64,000 bases of DNA from contig NW_023503409.1 of the NCBI RefSeq assembly GCF_014529535.1, forward strand, positions 6,634,390 to 6,698,389. The letters run 5' to 3'. The DNA comes from Bradysia coprophila (taxonomy: Eukaryota > Arthropoda > Insecta > Diptera > Sciaridae). Position 1 is the first letter of the stretch. Each line of letters opens with the position of its first letter. Shown piece after piece: positions 11,801 to 26,516 of this stretch. A model generated the notes under the pieces. The model was given only the letters and a program-made list of their open reading frames with translations. It was not told the DNA's origin and did not search any database. Position numbers and translations under genes: made by a program.

Positions 11801-14253
11801 CCTGCCAATTTTTGCATTTCTGTGCTTCGCAGATAACATTGTTACTCTATTGCATTGTGACAAACGACGTACTAAAAGAACCATTAAAGTGTCCCATCAT
11901 GGATGTGCGATAGCGCGATAATAAGAATTTTTTTCAAGTCATAATTTATCAGAAAACGTTTAAATGTGGTTTGCAGTTTGCGTATCTCTTCTGCCAGACA
12001 GCAATAAACATTTACGAATATGGTAATTGGAATATGTTAGACGTAAGCCGATTGTAATAAAATTTCATTCAATAAGTTTCTTTGTTGGCTTTTATCGAGG
12101 CTTTTATTACAATTTTAAAAATAGAGAAACGACGATTTGTTAGGCAATGCAATTTCCAGTAATAAGGTAAAGGGAATCGAGCACATTTTATTCTATAAAT
12201 GAAAAACATCTTCAAAATGATTCACGATTTTATTATTATCTCGCAATCTTAAAATCCATTTTCGCTACTTTTTCCCACTTGTTTTTGCAGATAGGAAACT
12301 CATGACCTAAATAATATGCGAGTTTATTGAATTTTGATGCATTAACCCACATCAACTATTTTGAGAGTGCTTCTTGTCTATTTATATCGGTTATAAATAG
12401 ACTGACGACTATAAGCAAAATTCGATAATTTGTAATTTAAATGAAGCGGACGAAAAATAATTAAATTGGAATTATCGTCTGCATGTGCACATATTCGATC
12501 AAAATATTTGCTACAGTTTAAAATTCGATGAAATGATTTCTGTGGCTGCACTCTTTAGAATTATGGAAGGAGATACATCATTTTGTGTGTCAGTTATGGT
12601 TTACGTGTGGATAACGTTTTACAGTTAACAGATGAAGTAGTAGATTTCGTACTCTTAACATTTTCCACCTGGTCGCTGGCGAATATCCAAGAAAAATCCC
12701 ATACTAATCCTAATTCCTAATCCTAATATATACTATATTGCAAAGATTGTGACTGTTTTCAATTTTCCTCGATTATAATGGAAGTGGAGACATACATTCA
12801 CACACATCTTAGAGCATAAAAAGTACAAACAACACTTTTGACCGAAGAATTTTCAGACAATTTTTATTATTCTTCCGAGGCCAAAGCAATCAACTTCGTT
12901 AGGTCTAAAAATATCTATTATTGTCAAGAGAACATCTGTGATACGAGATATAAACTAGGTTCCACCTTATGGCTGGAGCAGGTCCATTGACTGTTGCAGT
13001 TATCGAAAGGCATTGAAGCATTCTTTTATTTTAACTGCAAACCTACATTCACTAAGTCACGAATGGCTATGCAGTGAGTTCCACAAAAAAATAAAAATCA
13101 AAGGCATAGGTTAGGAGATAACATCAAAAAATTTATGGGAAAATTAAAGTTAAACCTTTCCGGAAGGCATCTAGTTTCTCTGAATCCTTGCCAACTAAGG
13201 AGTTTATTTTTTTTAATTGTAGAGCCAAAGTCGCATAGATATTAATCAGTCTGGATTATTTTGTAGGGTCAAATTCTACATCATAACAATGAAACGATTA
13301 TTGCAAGTTTTCACATTTTTTCGGCACAACGGATTTAAGAAGAAAAACAAGTAAAATTTTCATCGTTTCGCTTTCGGACACTTGTGGGGTAACATGGCTA
13401 ATGTTAAGCACATTCCAGTAGAGAACTTAATACACTACTTGTACTTCTCTACAAAATGTATTTTTGGTCAATATTTTTCCCCCATTTTGGCAGAACTTTT
13501 CAAAACCGTCCCTGTGCGACCTATAGGTGATGGCATTTGTCTACGTTTTTTTCTTCAAAATTAGTCCTTAATTTAATTAATCCGAGGATTCAGAAAAACT
13601 AGATGCCTCCCGGGAAAGGTCGCAATTTAATCTTTGGCGACCCTATTACTCAAGTTATCGTGCCATCAAACGTTACAGACATTTTAGTATTTTTCGTTTT
13701 TTGACAACACTTCGTACATTTCATAAAACCGATCATAATGAACTTCAAGACCTATTTTCTGTCGTAAGACCCTTGACTGTAAATTCAACAACAGATGTAC
13801 TGCACAGAAAGCTCTTTATCTTGGTATTGAATTCTTTAATAAACTTACCTCCCAACGATGGACACAGCTTCACATAAGTTGCAGAGTGTTTTTTTTTAAA
13901 CATAAAATAAATTAAACTAGTTTTGATCTTTCTTACCCGTATCACTATCAGTATGCCGCTTCAGGTCCTTGAGGTACAGTAACATCTTGACACGATGACG
14001 GTTATAATCTCTGTAATAAATCTCATGCACACAATCCTTGACTTTGATACTGAACTCAATGTTGAATAAACTTACCGCTTCTCTGATTCGGTTTAGATTT
14101 ACAAAACTTTACAGCTGACTCAGAGCCAGATTAATTTACGAATAACGAAAAAAAAACCTCGTTAAAATGTTGTTTAACAATCATACTTATAACTCGAGCA
14201 TTTTTTCCAACACATCATATCGATACACGCTTTTAATTGTATGTTGTTCGTAC
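8859..14253. other. Long gene-free stretch
   Basis: No gene could be supported. Near 11388 a sequence GAGCCGTAGCTAGAA resembles a transposon end. A similar motif recurs inverted near 22365, but no matching second end was found at either place. Confidence 0.35.
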
Positions 14254-14376
14254 CTTAGAGTAATTATAACTAGAGAGGAAACTTCGAACAAAATTACGTA
14301 AAATATGTGGTCCCAACATCAAATACGAAATGTTTGGTAGTATGTGTTTGCCCTCTTAATTAAGAGGGCAAATTTC
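14254..14376. mobile_element. Truncated M1 MITE copy
   Basis: Begins CTTAGAGTAATTATAACTAG and matches the 8.6-kb element in reverse orientation through the GTCCCAACAT block and into the GCCCTCTTAATTAAGAGGGC palindrome. Similarity then stops, so the far half is missing. Confidence 0.75.
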
Positions 14377-15218
14377 GGCGCATAAAATTTGAATTAAGTT
14401 ACCAATCATTTTTTTTTTACTTTTTTCTTGTGAAAAATCTATACAAAAATAAGTGATAGCTGGACTGTCATTTTCTGTGATTAAGAACAATGGCGTTTAA
14501 CTTAAATTACGATCCCCCAATATCTCTTGGAAATTCGCTTGGAAATTTGGTATACAAGACAAGTAAACAGATTCTGTCGGAATTTTTCATTATTTTTTAA
14601 CAAAAGTCATTTTTGCATAGATAGTTCACTGTCCCTCGAATAAAGTTGTTTTTATAAACAATTGACGGATATAGTTGAATTAAATTATTTATTCTGAAGA
14701 TCCGACCTATTTGCTAGAGTAAAGACAAACATTGAGACAAAACGCAACCACATCCAACACGTGGATCTGTGATTATTTCTATTGATGTCACTTTCCATTA
14801 AGTGATTTTCATATACTCTGGTGTGTTTGTAACATAACACTGCTGATTGTTTAATTGAAGAATTATTTCTTTCCATTTTTTTTCAATCGGTTTGATCAGA
14901 CGGAAAACTATGTCAAAAAAAAGCTGAGGAGACAACATGCAAGAATGAGGTTATGTGCACATCAATTACTAAAAAAAACTATGTTTTCTGCTTCGCAGTA
15001 CTTCGGGACATACACCCTTTGATAGAACAGGAGTAGACCATCACAATTTTATTTATTTTTTGTTAGTTTCACCGGTGAAATTTAAAAATAAATAACATTC
15101 AACGCATAAGACTGTTTAGATAAACAACGTCAATAAATATTTTGACAGAAATCTCAAATGTGAGTGTGTTGGTAGAAGCTCTACGTAAATCATTACGTAA
15201 ATGTATCTTATATACATT

Positions 15219-15276
15219 GATGTCGGGACCGCTTTTCGTAGTGCGAATTTCCTCTCTAGGTATAATTACTCTAAGC
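15219..15276. mobile_element. M1 MITE end fragment
   Basis: Carries the GATGTCGGGACC block, then AATTTCCTCTCTAGG and TATAATTACTCTAAG, matching one terminus of the 8.6-kb element. The rest of the element is absent or unrecognisable. The flanks do not match those of the 14.25-kb fragment as an 8-bp duplication, so the two are probably separate insertions. Confidence 0.65.
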
Positions 15277-18200
15277 TCTGTAAATCGTAAACGATTAATT
15301 TATTCCGAATCGTTTACACTGCTATTAGTTGATCAGTTTTTTTTTCTTCACAAAATGTATTTAACAATAATTATATCCATCGAACATTGGGTCGGGTCAT
15401 GCATTTTCATTTATTTATTTGAATTGCATACATTAACAATACAAAATTATTATTTTTTTTTTTAATTTTTATTTTAATTAGATGAAAAAACCGATTTAGA
15501 TAATAATTGAAAAACGCGACAACTGCTCCTCCGGTTTTTGATCAACATTGATCAATAGCCGCATGAATTTATCGGCGATTTATGATAATATAAAACAGAA
15601 TAATCGTGAAAGTTCAATAACATTTTATTTATTGTACTTTGTGCTGTTGCCTGAGGTTTTGATCGTATACTATATGCAAATAGAAGGATTTTTAATTTGA
15701 ATTTCATTAGGTGAACACAATAAATAATTTTAAAAAAAATTTAATTAATTAAGCAAGTTTTACATGATTTTATTGTGTTTTCTGGAGGTTTCGATTACAT
15801 AGCATTCATTAGATTAGCCTTGACAATAAGGAAAAATGAAAACAATTATTTTGTGTTCGATTACAAGTTAGAAACCTGCCTCACCAGAGACTACACTTTT
15901 ATGCACATATACATAGTCTTTTGGTCACTTCATAAACAGCATTTTTCCTTCACACATCATTACGAACGATAATCACGAGCAAGTTCAATTTTTTTCCCGA
16001 TATAATTAAATGAATCACTCTCACTCTGTAATAGAATCGTAAATTAGAATCTAGAGTCCCTAATGGCTAAACCGAGGGCAAGTCAAAGCAATTTAATGTA
16101 TATTAGATGTCATACATGGTTTCAGACTTTCAGACTGAGTATGTAACGATTAATTGAAGCCAATAACATTACATACCAATAGTCAATAAATCACTGACAA
16201 TCGGTGTTATGGAAAATGTTTATCGTTGAGCCAATTTCTTCAACGCAAGAATTACGAATGCAACAATAGAGCCGCGCATAATACATTGTATTTATCTAAA
16301 AGTCTGCAACCACTTCGACCGTGAAAATTTGTTGCACGCCTGGCCATATATTAAACATTGTGTTTAACGAATGTTTTTAGTAGAACACACGACAAGAATA
16401 TTTATGCAGCTTTCAAGAGAAAAACAAATCGTATTAGTAAAGTGGCGACGATTTTTCTTTGTCGTGTCACATTAAATGTCCATAAATGATTTGATTGTTA
16501 CACATTCGATAAATGATGTTTGGAACCTTATCAGATCAGCAAATATGATTCAATGACTTTATATCTGAGCGTTGCTGCTAGACAAACAAATCGAAATTTA
16601 TTTTAGAATATTTTAGCATCATATTAGTCCTACATGATCGTGCTATGCTGTTCCATCTGACTTTAAAATCTTTTATTTGTTCGTGGTCACAGTTTGCACT
16701 CTCCCTTTTAATTGTTTTACGTCAGCAAATTAATAAATTTTAAAATTAGTATATTCGTATCGTGCCGGATTAATTAATATGCTCAACAGTATATAGGACA
16801 TACGTTCCGAGTGAATTGATATTTCACTTATAAGGCGTATTATAAATAAACATAGAGAATAGCTTGAGAAAATGGTGCATTCCAAATCAGCACAGAGAAG
16901 TTTCCATATAGTCATCCTTTTCAGTTAAAAGGATCTTTGTCCTTGTTTTAGTTGTCATGATCAATATCGTTATACCGACAAGGTGATACTAGTACTTATT
17001 ATAGTAAATGCACGATTGCATACTGAATAAGCCGAAGTAAGTTGAAATTATTATGGCTGGTTCTCTATACTTATTGATAAGAGTACAGCAGTGAACTAAC
17101 TCTATGACCAGATCAGCCACTTTCAATTAATACGTCTAATCGAACTATAAAAAAGCCATAACAAGCAATGTATTAACAATAAATAAATGACTGAGTTACG
17201 CATTCTAATTGAATGATTCATATTAGCACTAGCTACCTCTAGTAAAGTTCATAAACAGTTCATGTTTACAAACAACTCCTCGTTATGCAGACATGGAAAT
17301 ATTTAATCTCAATCAAATAGAATTCACTGGAACTTAGTATCTTATGTTGAATGAAAATCTCAACTAGCTGCATCCAATCACAAGTGGAATGCATCGGGCA
17401 TTCTATTTAACTTGCCAACATATATGAAAATAGGTTTTTCAACAATTTATTATATTGAAGGTTGGGAGGTAGGAGATCAGTTTCTGTTGTGTTCGAAAAG
17501 GTATAAATATTATTCGCTGCTCTTGTCGCGAGTAGTAGCAGTCTTAGCACGAATTTTGCACATTAATTTATACTGTTTTTATCGGGAATATTATCAGATA
17601 TAGAGTGTGCATTGTGAAAAAGGATTGTTTCGAGTGAAAAAAAAAAATATTTGAAAGTGTTGCCCAGCGGCTAAACCGAAAGTTCATTTTCGTATGTTAC
17701 GTTGTGCTTTTGTGGAGTATTTCTTAAAATAAATTTTTAAATTTGCTTTCGTTGAAGCAATTAAATCAGATTTTCGGTGGTTGGTTGGTTTTGTTCGAAA
17801 GATTACTCAACGATTGCTTAACGACTTACAAAATATTAAATCTACAAAATTTTTTTTATGAAAACTAGTGAGGAGTGCCTTCATTTTACCAGAGAAACCT
17901 TTTTTGCAAGTTCTTAAATCGATTTTTCATATTTGCGGTTCGATCAACCCTATTTTCTCCAATCAAAAAGCCATTAGCCATTTTCTCGACACTTTGTCTG
18001 ATCACAGAGGAGAAAATAGACATTTTCTCAACGGAACTGTCACCTCTGTTTTGGTTTTGAAAATTGTGTTTTTGGTTCGTGGTTAATCACACGCTGGAAA
18101 CTACTTTTTTTCCTACAAATAACTGTTAAAAATGTCTTTACAGGAAATAGGTCTAGTAGTTTTAAATGGTTTTAAGATTCACAAGAGTTTTGAATAACTT

Positions 18201-18343
18201 TAGCTCGTGACTGTGTTTCCTCTTACCCGAGGGACAAACACTCATAGCCTTGTCAGTCAAAAAAAAAACCTCAAAATTTTACGAAATAAAATCCTGAAAT
18301 TTATAAAAAATCCTCAAGAAACTCCTTAAAATCATACACACAT
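15277..18343. other. Gene-free stretch
   Basis: AT-rich. No exon, RNA gene or complete element was recognised. Confidence 0.35.
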
Positions 18344-18479
18344 GGAATTTTGAAAACCGATACATTTTCTGTTTCTGTGTTTTACTTGAGTTTCTGATTT
18401 CTCCATATCAAAATACATGCAAAATTCACAAAAAACCAGTAAATCACGAAACAGAAAATGTGTCGGTTTTCAAAATTCC
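18344..18479. repeat. Short inverted-repeat element
   Basis: The 136-bp unit starts GGAATTTTGAAAACCGA and ends with its near-exact inverse. The arms are about 35 bp, with differences such as ATACATTTT against ACACATTTT. The loop is about 60 bp. It has the form of a MITE, but no clear target duplication was seen. Confidence 0.7.
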
Positions 18480-19264
18480 GCGAGTGTAGAACAAATTCAA
18501 TAGATTTCAAGAAAATCCTTGGAAATTGGAAAAAAAATCTTTAAAATTCCCTTGAAACCAGAATTAGTAGAAAATTCTTGGTTTTCCTTGGTTGGATAGG
18601 AAAATCCTCATAGGATTGTGTTTTTAAAATCATTTGTCAAAGAAAATTACAAATATCCGCACCTCGCTCTAGCTCGTCGGCTGTTCTGATACGAGTGAAT
18701 TTAAGTCTTTAAAAAATCCTAAATTTCTGAACTTACAAGTTGAGTAGTTTTTAGAAATTCTTTTAAAGAATTTTCTGGAACTTTTTATAATTAAATTGTC
18801 AAAAATAGGCCCCGTTTGATACACTTCTCTAGATCTCTTCAAGGGTTTTGTTTTCCTTTCATCCTTCTCTTCCTCAGAAGGCGACTTTCTTAATGTTTTC
18901 GATTGTGAATAAAAACCTGTTGATCCTTTTCTGTAATCACGAATGTGGCCAATAAAAATTACGGTTTCCTCGAGATTTACGACATAGTCAAAAGAACCAA
19001 ATGTCTGAGCATCTAAATAACGCAAATTACATGAAATGACGAGCACATATATAAACATAAAACCACCACATCATAAATCTACTTTTATTGCTCACTGAAA
19101 GATTCCACTAAGCACGTAACAGCACTTAATGATTGAAGTGTTTATTTTAGAAAATTCTATCTTTATTAAACAAGCTGTTCAAAAGAGTTGTTTGTTATTG
19201 AACCATAATAGTTTCGAAATCAGAAAAGAATCTTTGCAATCGATATACCCAACCCATATTCAAA
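18480..19264. other. Region upstream of AANAT1-like gene
   Basis: A minus-strand frame of 129 codons (18669-19058) starts with a hydrophobic stretch but is otherwise uncharacteristic and unsupported. No promoter element could be fixed. Confidence 0.3.
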
Positions 19265-21558
<2,294 letters not shown>

Positions 21559-22698
21559 AAATGTAAATGTGATAAACCTAAACCATGTTATTTATAGGCA
21601 ACAATATAATTGTTAGAGCTTCAAAAGTACTAATTTCCCGTAAAACGGGAACATTTTTTATTAGTTAAACACTTACGAGACATTAGGAACAGAAAATTAG
21701 TAAATGTTAACCGGAAAATGTTTAAAGCTTTCATTGTCTGCACAACAACATAAATAGTAGTACTCGCTCAGTTGGTTCTTCTTTGCCATTAGTAACACGA
21801 ATGTTTTCGGATGGACCAATTGGGCATTTAAGATTCAGGTCGCGAATAGAACACTGAGTGTAATTGTGGTAGTCGAAGTTTATCTTTCCTCAGTGGTCTA
21901 TCCGGGGTTTTACATCTTAGAATGTTTTAATTTACCTATTGCATTTCTAAAAAAAACTCAATTATTTACTAAGTAGCTGCCAACAATGTCTGTTTTATCA
22001 ACTAAAAATGACACACCAATTGAAATAGTTTAACTAAACTGTGGACTTAATGCAGAGCTGGGCAAAAACTTTACGTAATTTACGAGGAAGAAAAATTCAA
22101 TTAAATTAATGTTAAAATCAAAATGTGATTTGTTGAATTAAATAAAAAAAATTAAATTAAAAATTGTTGAAGCAACAAAATTTAGAAAGAAAGAAAATGT
22201 TTTTGATGGGCATCAGCAGTGGGTCAAATTCTTACATTTTTTATCTGAATCGAAAAATAACATTTTTTTGCGACCTTATTTTGAAAGACCTAACGAGAGT
22301 AGTACTAGTGTCACACTAGGATCCTCGTTAGAATCCTTCTAAGGCTCAGAGAAATGGTTTCTAGCTACGGGCCTGCAAAAAGTCTTAAAGGATTCAAAGT
22401 CCAGTGGAGCGCCGGTCTATATACACATAATCCCTACCTACATTCTGATTCTGGCTTAAGTGCTACTAGCAAAACAAAGTAATATGATTCCATACAATTA
22501 TCAATTGTCATCATCAGTCTCATTTTACAGATAAATACAGGCAACCATACACGAAATTTGCAAGCAATTAGTTGAATGTAAGTAAGATCAAGTTAGTTTT
22601 GCGGGGCCTGTTTCGAGCCTTTGAAAACCTCAATAAATCGAAAAGGTAAGTTGATATTTCTGGCAAGGACGGTTTGCTGTAGGTGCAGCTAGTATTAT
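21559..22698. other. Intergenic stretch with transposon-end fragments
   Basis: Near 22047 CAGAGCTGGGCAAAA looks like a hAT-type terminus and near 22360 TTCTAGCTACGGGCC resembles another element end. Neither has a partner end in the window. No gene was recognised. Confidence 0.35.
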
Positions 22699-23788
22699 AT
22701 CCCAACCAAAATCTCTACGAGAAAAGTGTGACGCAGTCTTTGAAATACAATTTCTAAAATGAATGATATCGCTTTCAGCTTCGTTACGCAAAAATTAAAT
22801 TATACAACCAATTAGTTCAAACGATCTGGCTTAGTTTTCCTCATTATCTGCCAAATAATTTTTACCAAAAAAATAATTGACTTAAAACTACAAAAATTTT
22901 ACCAAAAAAATGTGTGTTGCAAAGTGGCAGATGTTCAGGAACAGACAGACCTACGAGAAAATTTATCAATATTTTTGTTCTAAAACCCTGACACACCCAT
23001 TTCCAATTTTTGACGTTTTTCACAAATGCCCCTCTGTTCTACTCGTAAAACTCTGAGACTTTGCCGAAGAAAGTAATTCTCTATCTCTCATAACCCAAAA
23101 AATATTAGTCCTTTCATCCTACGCTCGAGTAGCTCAAAATTTTGTCACTGTGACAACTCTAGCTCAACCGGACCTGCACCAACTTTTCTAATTATTTTTT
23201 GTTCGATTCGTGTGGCGAATACCTTTCGTTTGATTGGTCACACGTCCATCTAGGTTTCAATACAGCTGAGATACAGTCGAAAACGCGTTCCAGACCTTCA
23301 AAAACCACACTCAGAAGCCACTTCGAGGCCAATAATTTTTTTTTGATTTTTCCCGGGGTATTGGCGTATCACATTTTCATTTCTATGTCCAACCTGAGCC
23401 TCCTGCAAAATTTCATAGAGATTGGCTGACTACTTTCCGAGATAGCCCATCGATAGATAAATAGATAGATATAAAGACAGTTAGAAACAAAAAGAGTAAG
23501 GTGAAGGATTTTGATTGTTTGGGAAAAGTCATTTTGGTGCGTTTTCTATGAAAAATGACTAACTTCAAAACGATACATCCGGTAATTTTATGCATACATA
23601 GTCGAGTGATAGCTCGTTTTGCTCATATTTGAAGCGAGAATATAATATGATAAAATATGTTTTCTGGTGATATAGACTAAATGTTAGAAACGCAAATTTT
23701 CGGCTATACATAGTTGATGCGTCTCAAAAAAATTTCTTCGTTCTTTTTTTTGGGGTTAGACTGCTATCGCTATCGCTCCGGACATGAT
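22699..23788. repeat. Left arm (X-Y) of a large inverted-repeat unit
   Basis: Segment X (22699 to about 22975, starting ATCCCAACC) is followed directly by segment Y (to about 23788, ending near GCTCCGGACATGAT). Both recur at 27.07-28.83 kb, with Y inverted and X present once in each orientation. Shared stretches are long and only moderately diverged. No intact transposase frame is visible. A short GATA-like tract lies near 23450. Confidence 0.85.
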
Positions 23789-23843
23789 TATATCAACCTC
23801 TATGACATGCGTCTTACTCTCAATCTCAAAATTTTGTTTTGAG

Positions 23844-24005
23844 CAACGCACTTCAAGCAAAAGTGCTATTAATGACAGCTGCCAAATAGAGTACTATTTT
23901 GTATGAAATTTTATCCCCACTCTTTTTACAGTGTAAAATTTTGTATGGAGCACTGCCAAGTTTCAGTACCCTATTTAGAGTACCACTTTTGCTTGAAGTG
24001 CGTTG
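23844..24005. mobile_element. Small MITE upstream of NAA40
   Basis: A 162-bp element with terminal inverted repeats CAACGCACTTCAAGCAAAAG and its exact inverse. The flanks GTTTTGAG and GTTTGAG are nearly the same, suggesting an imperfect target duplication of about 8 bp. It ends about 210 bp before the NAA40 start codon. Confidence 0.75.
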
Positions 24006-24213
24006 GTTTGAGTCTAAAGCGACCAGCAGTTATTGTTTTTAAAGAAGAGGATGTATGGTATTTCTATTTCAGAACTGTGTGTATGTTGAATAACTAAGAA
24101 GAAGCGACCCGTCGTAAATAATATACATAAACCACCATAAGAAATAGTTTTTTTTTAGTAAGAAATACAAAATTTCTTAGTTATTTCCCATCAACAAACA
24201 AAATACCGATCCA

Positions 24214-24810
24214 ATGGCAACAGCACTCATTACGAAAGCGAATCGGTGCGAAAAGATTTTGAATGAAATAGATGTAGAAGTGTTGGAAATAGACAACCAG
24301 CAAGTTGACTTAATTTGCAGCAAATCTTGCGACTTATCCAGTGAAATTATCGATCTAATATTCCAGCTGACTGAAGACAATATGAAACAAATGTACGAAC
24401 AAAGTGAGTGCGGTTGGAACAGTAAAACCAAATTTAAAGAATTCCAACATATGGATGCAAGATTTTTGATTTTAAAATTAAACAACAAAATGATCGGTTT
24501 CTGTCACTTCCGTTTTGACCACGGCAGCGATGATGATGAGGCTTGCGTTTATTGTTATGAATTGCAAGTAGTAACAGAATTTCAGCGGAAAGGTCTCGGT
24601 AATTATTTGATGAACATTCTCACTCTGCTGGCGATTCGATTTAAATTGTACAAAGTAATGTTGACGGTGTTCAAACATAATGTGAATGCAATGGACTTTT
24701 ATGTGAACAAATTCAAATTCAGAATTGATAGGTCGTCTCCATCTAAATTTGGACAGGAGAAAGATTATGAAATACTGAGCCTTAAAATTAGCAAGCGTAA
24801 GCGTCTATAA
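24214..24810 (+). CDS. Naa40: N-alpha-acetyltransferase 40 (NatD), histone H4/H2A N-terminal acetyltransferase
   Basis: A single uninterrupted frame of 198 residues. NAA40 acetylates the alpha-amino group of the N-terminal Ser of histones H4 and H2A and acts alone, without an auxiliary subunit. The protein is a GNAT fold. Family hallmarks are MKQMYEQSE-GW (57-68), FCHFRFD (96-102), YCYELQ (113-118), the acetyl-CoA motif QRKGLG (124-129), MLTVFKHN (149-156), SSPS (174-177) and YEILS (185-189). It is slightly shorter than vertebrate NAA40 and ends in a basic KRKRL tail in place of the His/Cys-rich end. An in-frame TAG lies 36 bases upstream, so this ATG is the natural start. Intronlessness and the flanking inverted repeats raise the possibility of a retrocopy, but every motif is intact. 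Confidence 0.95.
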   Translation: MATALITKANRCEKILNEIDVEVLEIDNQQVDLICSKSCDLSSEIIDLIFQLTEDNMKQMYEQSECGWNSKTKFKEFQHMDARFLILKLNNKMIGFCHFRFDHGSDDDEACVYCYELQVVTEFQRKGLGNYLMNILTLLAIRFKLYKVMLTVFKHNVNAMDFYVNKFKFRIDRSSPSKFGQEKDYEILSLKISKRKRL

Positions 24811-24843
24811 GAAATCGACATTGTAACCATTGTAACGTTGTTT

Positions 24844-24849
24844 AATAAA
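24844..24849 (+). terminator. Poly(A) signal of NAA40
   Basis: AATAAA lies 33 bases after the NAA40 stop. A run of eight A residues follows about 20 bases later, which is either part of the cleavage region or the remains of a retroposed tail. Confidence 0.65.
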
Positions 24850-25100
24850 CTCTGTTCAAAATGGTAAAAAAAAGTTGTGGGTTTTATTTTCTTCGTATAC
24901 GCATGAAAGCATTCCATGAATCGTCAAGAGCTGAATCGAACGAAATTCAAATCAGTAGATGCATTGAAATTACCAGTAAGTTTCTTTTTAAAAAAATCAT
25001 GGAAGACTTCTTATGAAACACACAAACTTCAGTAAAGCAAACACTTTATGGGATGTTGTCATTTCAATTTTACTGTCGGTTTAAAAATGTGTATAAAGGT

Positions 25101-25452
25101 TTATGCGGATGGACATGGGTTGCAAAGATTTAAAAAAAATTGAAATTCGGACAAAATAATCTCAGGCGTCTTTCGGAAAAGATCGCAAGTTATCGTGGGA
25201 ATAGGATGTCGTAAATTACAGTAAAACGCTTTTACAAAGAATTCGGCTACACTGCAAGGGGGGTCTTCTCCGTCACAGCATGCTTTCCACTGTTTTACGA
25301 ACGCTTCACATCCTTCGTCAGCCTTCGCGTTCTGAAAAAGTGGATGTAACAAATAATTTTACTCGGCACCTATCCGAAGTTGAAATCGATAAACTTACTG
25401 CCACGTACGCTAACATGATACCGTGAATCAATAAAATGGTTGCCGTCTTCAT
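25101..25452 (-). CDS. Small secreted protein with eight cysteines
   Basis: Two minus-strand exons, 25452-25399 and 25331-25101, join in phase 0 over a 67-base intron (donor GTAAGT, acceptor TTTTTCAG), giving 94 residues. Residues 1-18 (MKTATILLIHGIMLAYVA) form a signal peptide spanning exactly exon 1. The mature chain begins NAKADEGCEAF and contains eight Cys, including an adjacent pair in WKACCDGED, enough for four disulfides. It is mildly acidic with a hydrophobic C-terminal half. I cannot assign a family. A CATAAA poly(A)-like hexamer lies about 50 bases past the stop. The gene is tail-to-tail with NAA40 and, like it, sits between the inverted X-Y arms. Confidence 0.78.
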
Positions 25453-25809
25453 TCCTGACGAAAAATGGAAGTATATTCAAGAAGGAATTTTTTATTGTTG
25501 TGTTTAAAGTGCTCAGGAACAACTCAGGTAGTTGAATGGCACATCTAAATTTTCAATTGCCGACAGTATACATTTGGAAAATGATTCTTTAAACAGGTGT
25601 TTATTCATTATTAGCAGAGCGTCATCAAAATATTTTTTTTTCTATACTAAATATTGCCAATAAAAATAATAATTGGTTTAAACTACTGCCGTGTTTTTGT
25701 TTCAGTCAGGGATCTTTGTGAATTTGAGTACCTATGAACAAGTAATAGCTATTTTCCAAACGCATGCTAAAATGATTTTTTAAGGAATGAGAAATTTTTA
25801 GCACGTGCT

Positions 25810-25993
25810 GGAGGCGAGTTCAGGAATCGAATTCACTAAAAAAAAGTATTTTTGCATAAGTTAGGAACAACGTTTTTCCTAAACAACTAAACGACGTTGG
25901 AAATACGCGATTTCATTTTCTAAAGTAGTATTGAATTATTGCGACTTCTCGCGTATTTCCGGAAAAACGTTTGTTCCTAACTTACGTAACTCC
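25810..25993. repeat. Dispersed repeat Z with inverted half
   Basis: Starts GAGGCGAGTTCAGGAATCGA, then ATAAGTTAGGAACAACG near 25868. An inverted match (CGTTTGTTCCTAACTTACG) near 25968 makes a stem. The same leading block recurs near 35311, 35398 and 63721, so this is a low-copy family. Confidence 0.7.
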
Positions 25994-26079
25994 ACAGCAA
26001 ACGTGATAAAGGATTTCCATATAGTTTTTTTTTAAATCTCATTAGTGCTATAAAGTAAATGATGAACTTCACTCCAATT

Positions 26080-26516
26080 TGTGGGCTTTAACTAGGTTTG
26101 AGAAAGTATTTTTCTCTTTTAAGTTAAGTGTGCCCAAACAATCATTGAGTTGCATGCAACGAAAAATCTACTTTTCGTCACTGAGTTAAGAAATGAAATA
26201 TTTCATGCGCTACAAATTCAAAATGGAAGCGTTAAAATTAATATTTCGGTTAATTTTTTACTCATTCGCACACTTAAAAATTTTAAGGTAAAATTTAAAT
26301 TCTGATGCGTACTTACGGCATGAATTGCTTATAGTCATGTGCTTCTCCTCGTGTTCACAATTTCATATCTAGTAATGAAATATTTCATTTCTCAACTCAG
26401 TGACGAAAAGTAGAATTTTCGTTGCATTTTTTTAGAGAAATTTTGTAGCAACTCGCTAATAAATGCTTGTTTAAATGCTTGAGAAAAAGATTTTCTCAAA
26501 CCTAGTTAAAACCTAC
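26080..26516. mobile_element. 437-bp foldback MITE
   Basis: Ends TGTGGGCTTTAACTAGG and, inverted, TGTAGGTTTTAACTAGG, both continuing into TTTGAGAAA. A second long inverted block inside (AACGAAAAATCTACTTTTCG on the left, its inverse on the right, then the ACTCAGTGACG and ATGAAATATTTCAT blocks) makes most of the element self-complementary. No transposase frame and no clear target duplication. Confidence 0.8.

Noticed and set aside
14254..15276. A single 1-kb parent element bounded by the two M1 MITE fragments
   Set aside because: The ends are inverted as required, but the outside 8-mers GTTCGTAC and CTCTGTAA do not match, so separate fragments are likelier.
23199..23429. Open frame in repeat arm Y as a gene
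   Set aside because: The matching stretch in the other arm differs by frame-breaking changes, and the frame ends in a GATA-like microsatellite. It is repeat sequence.
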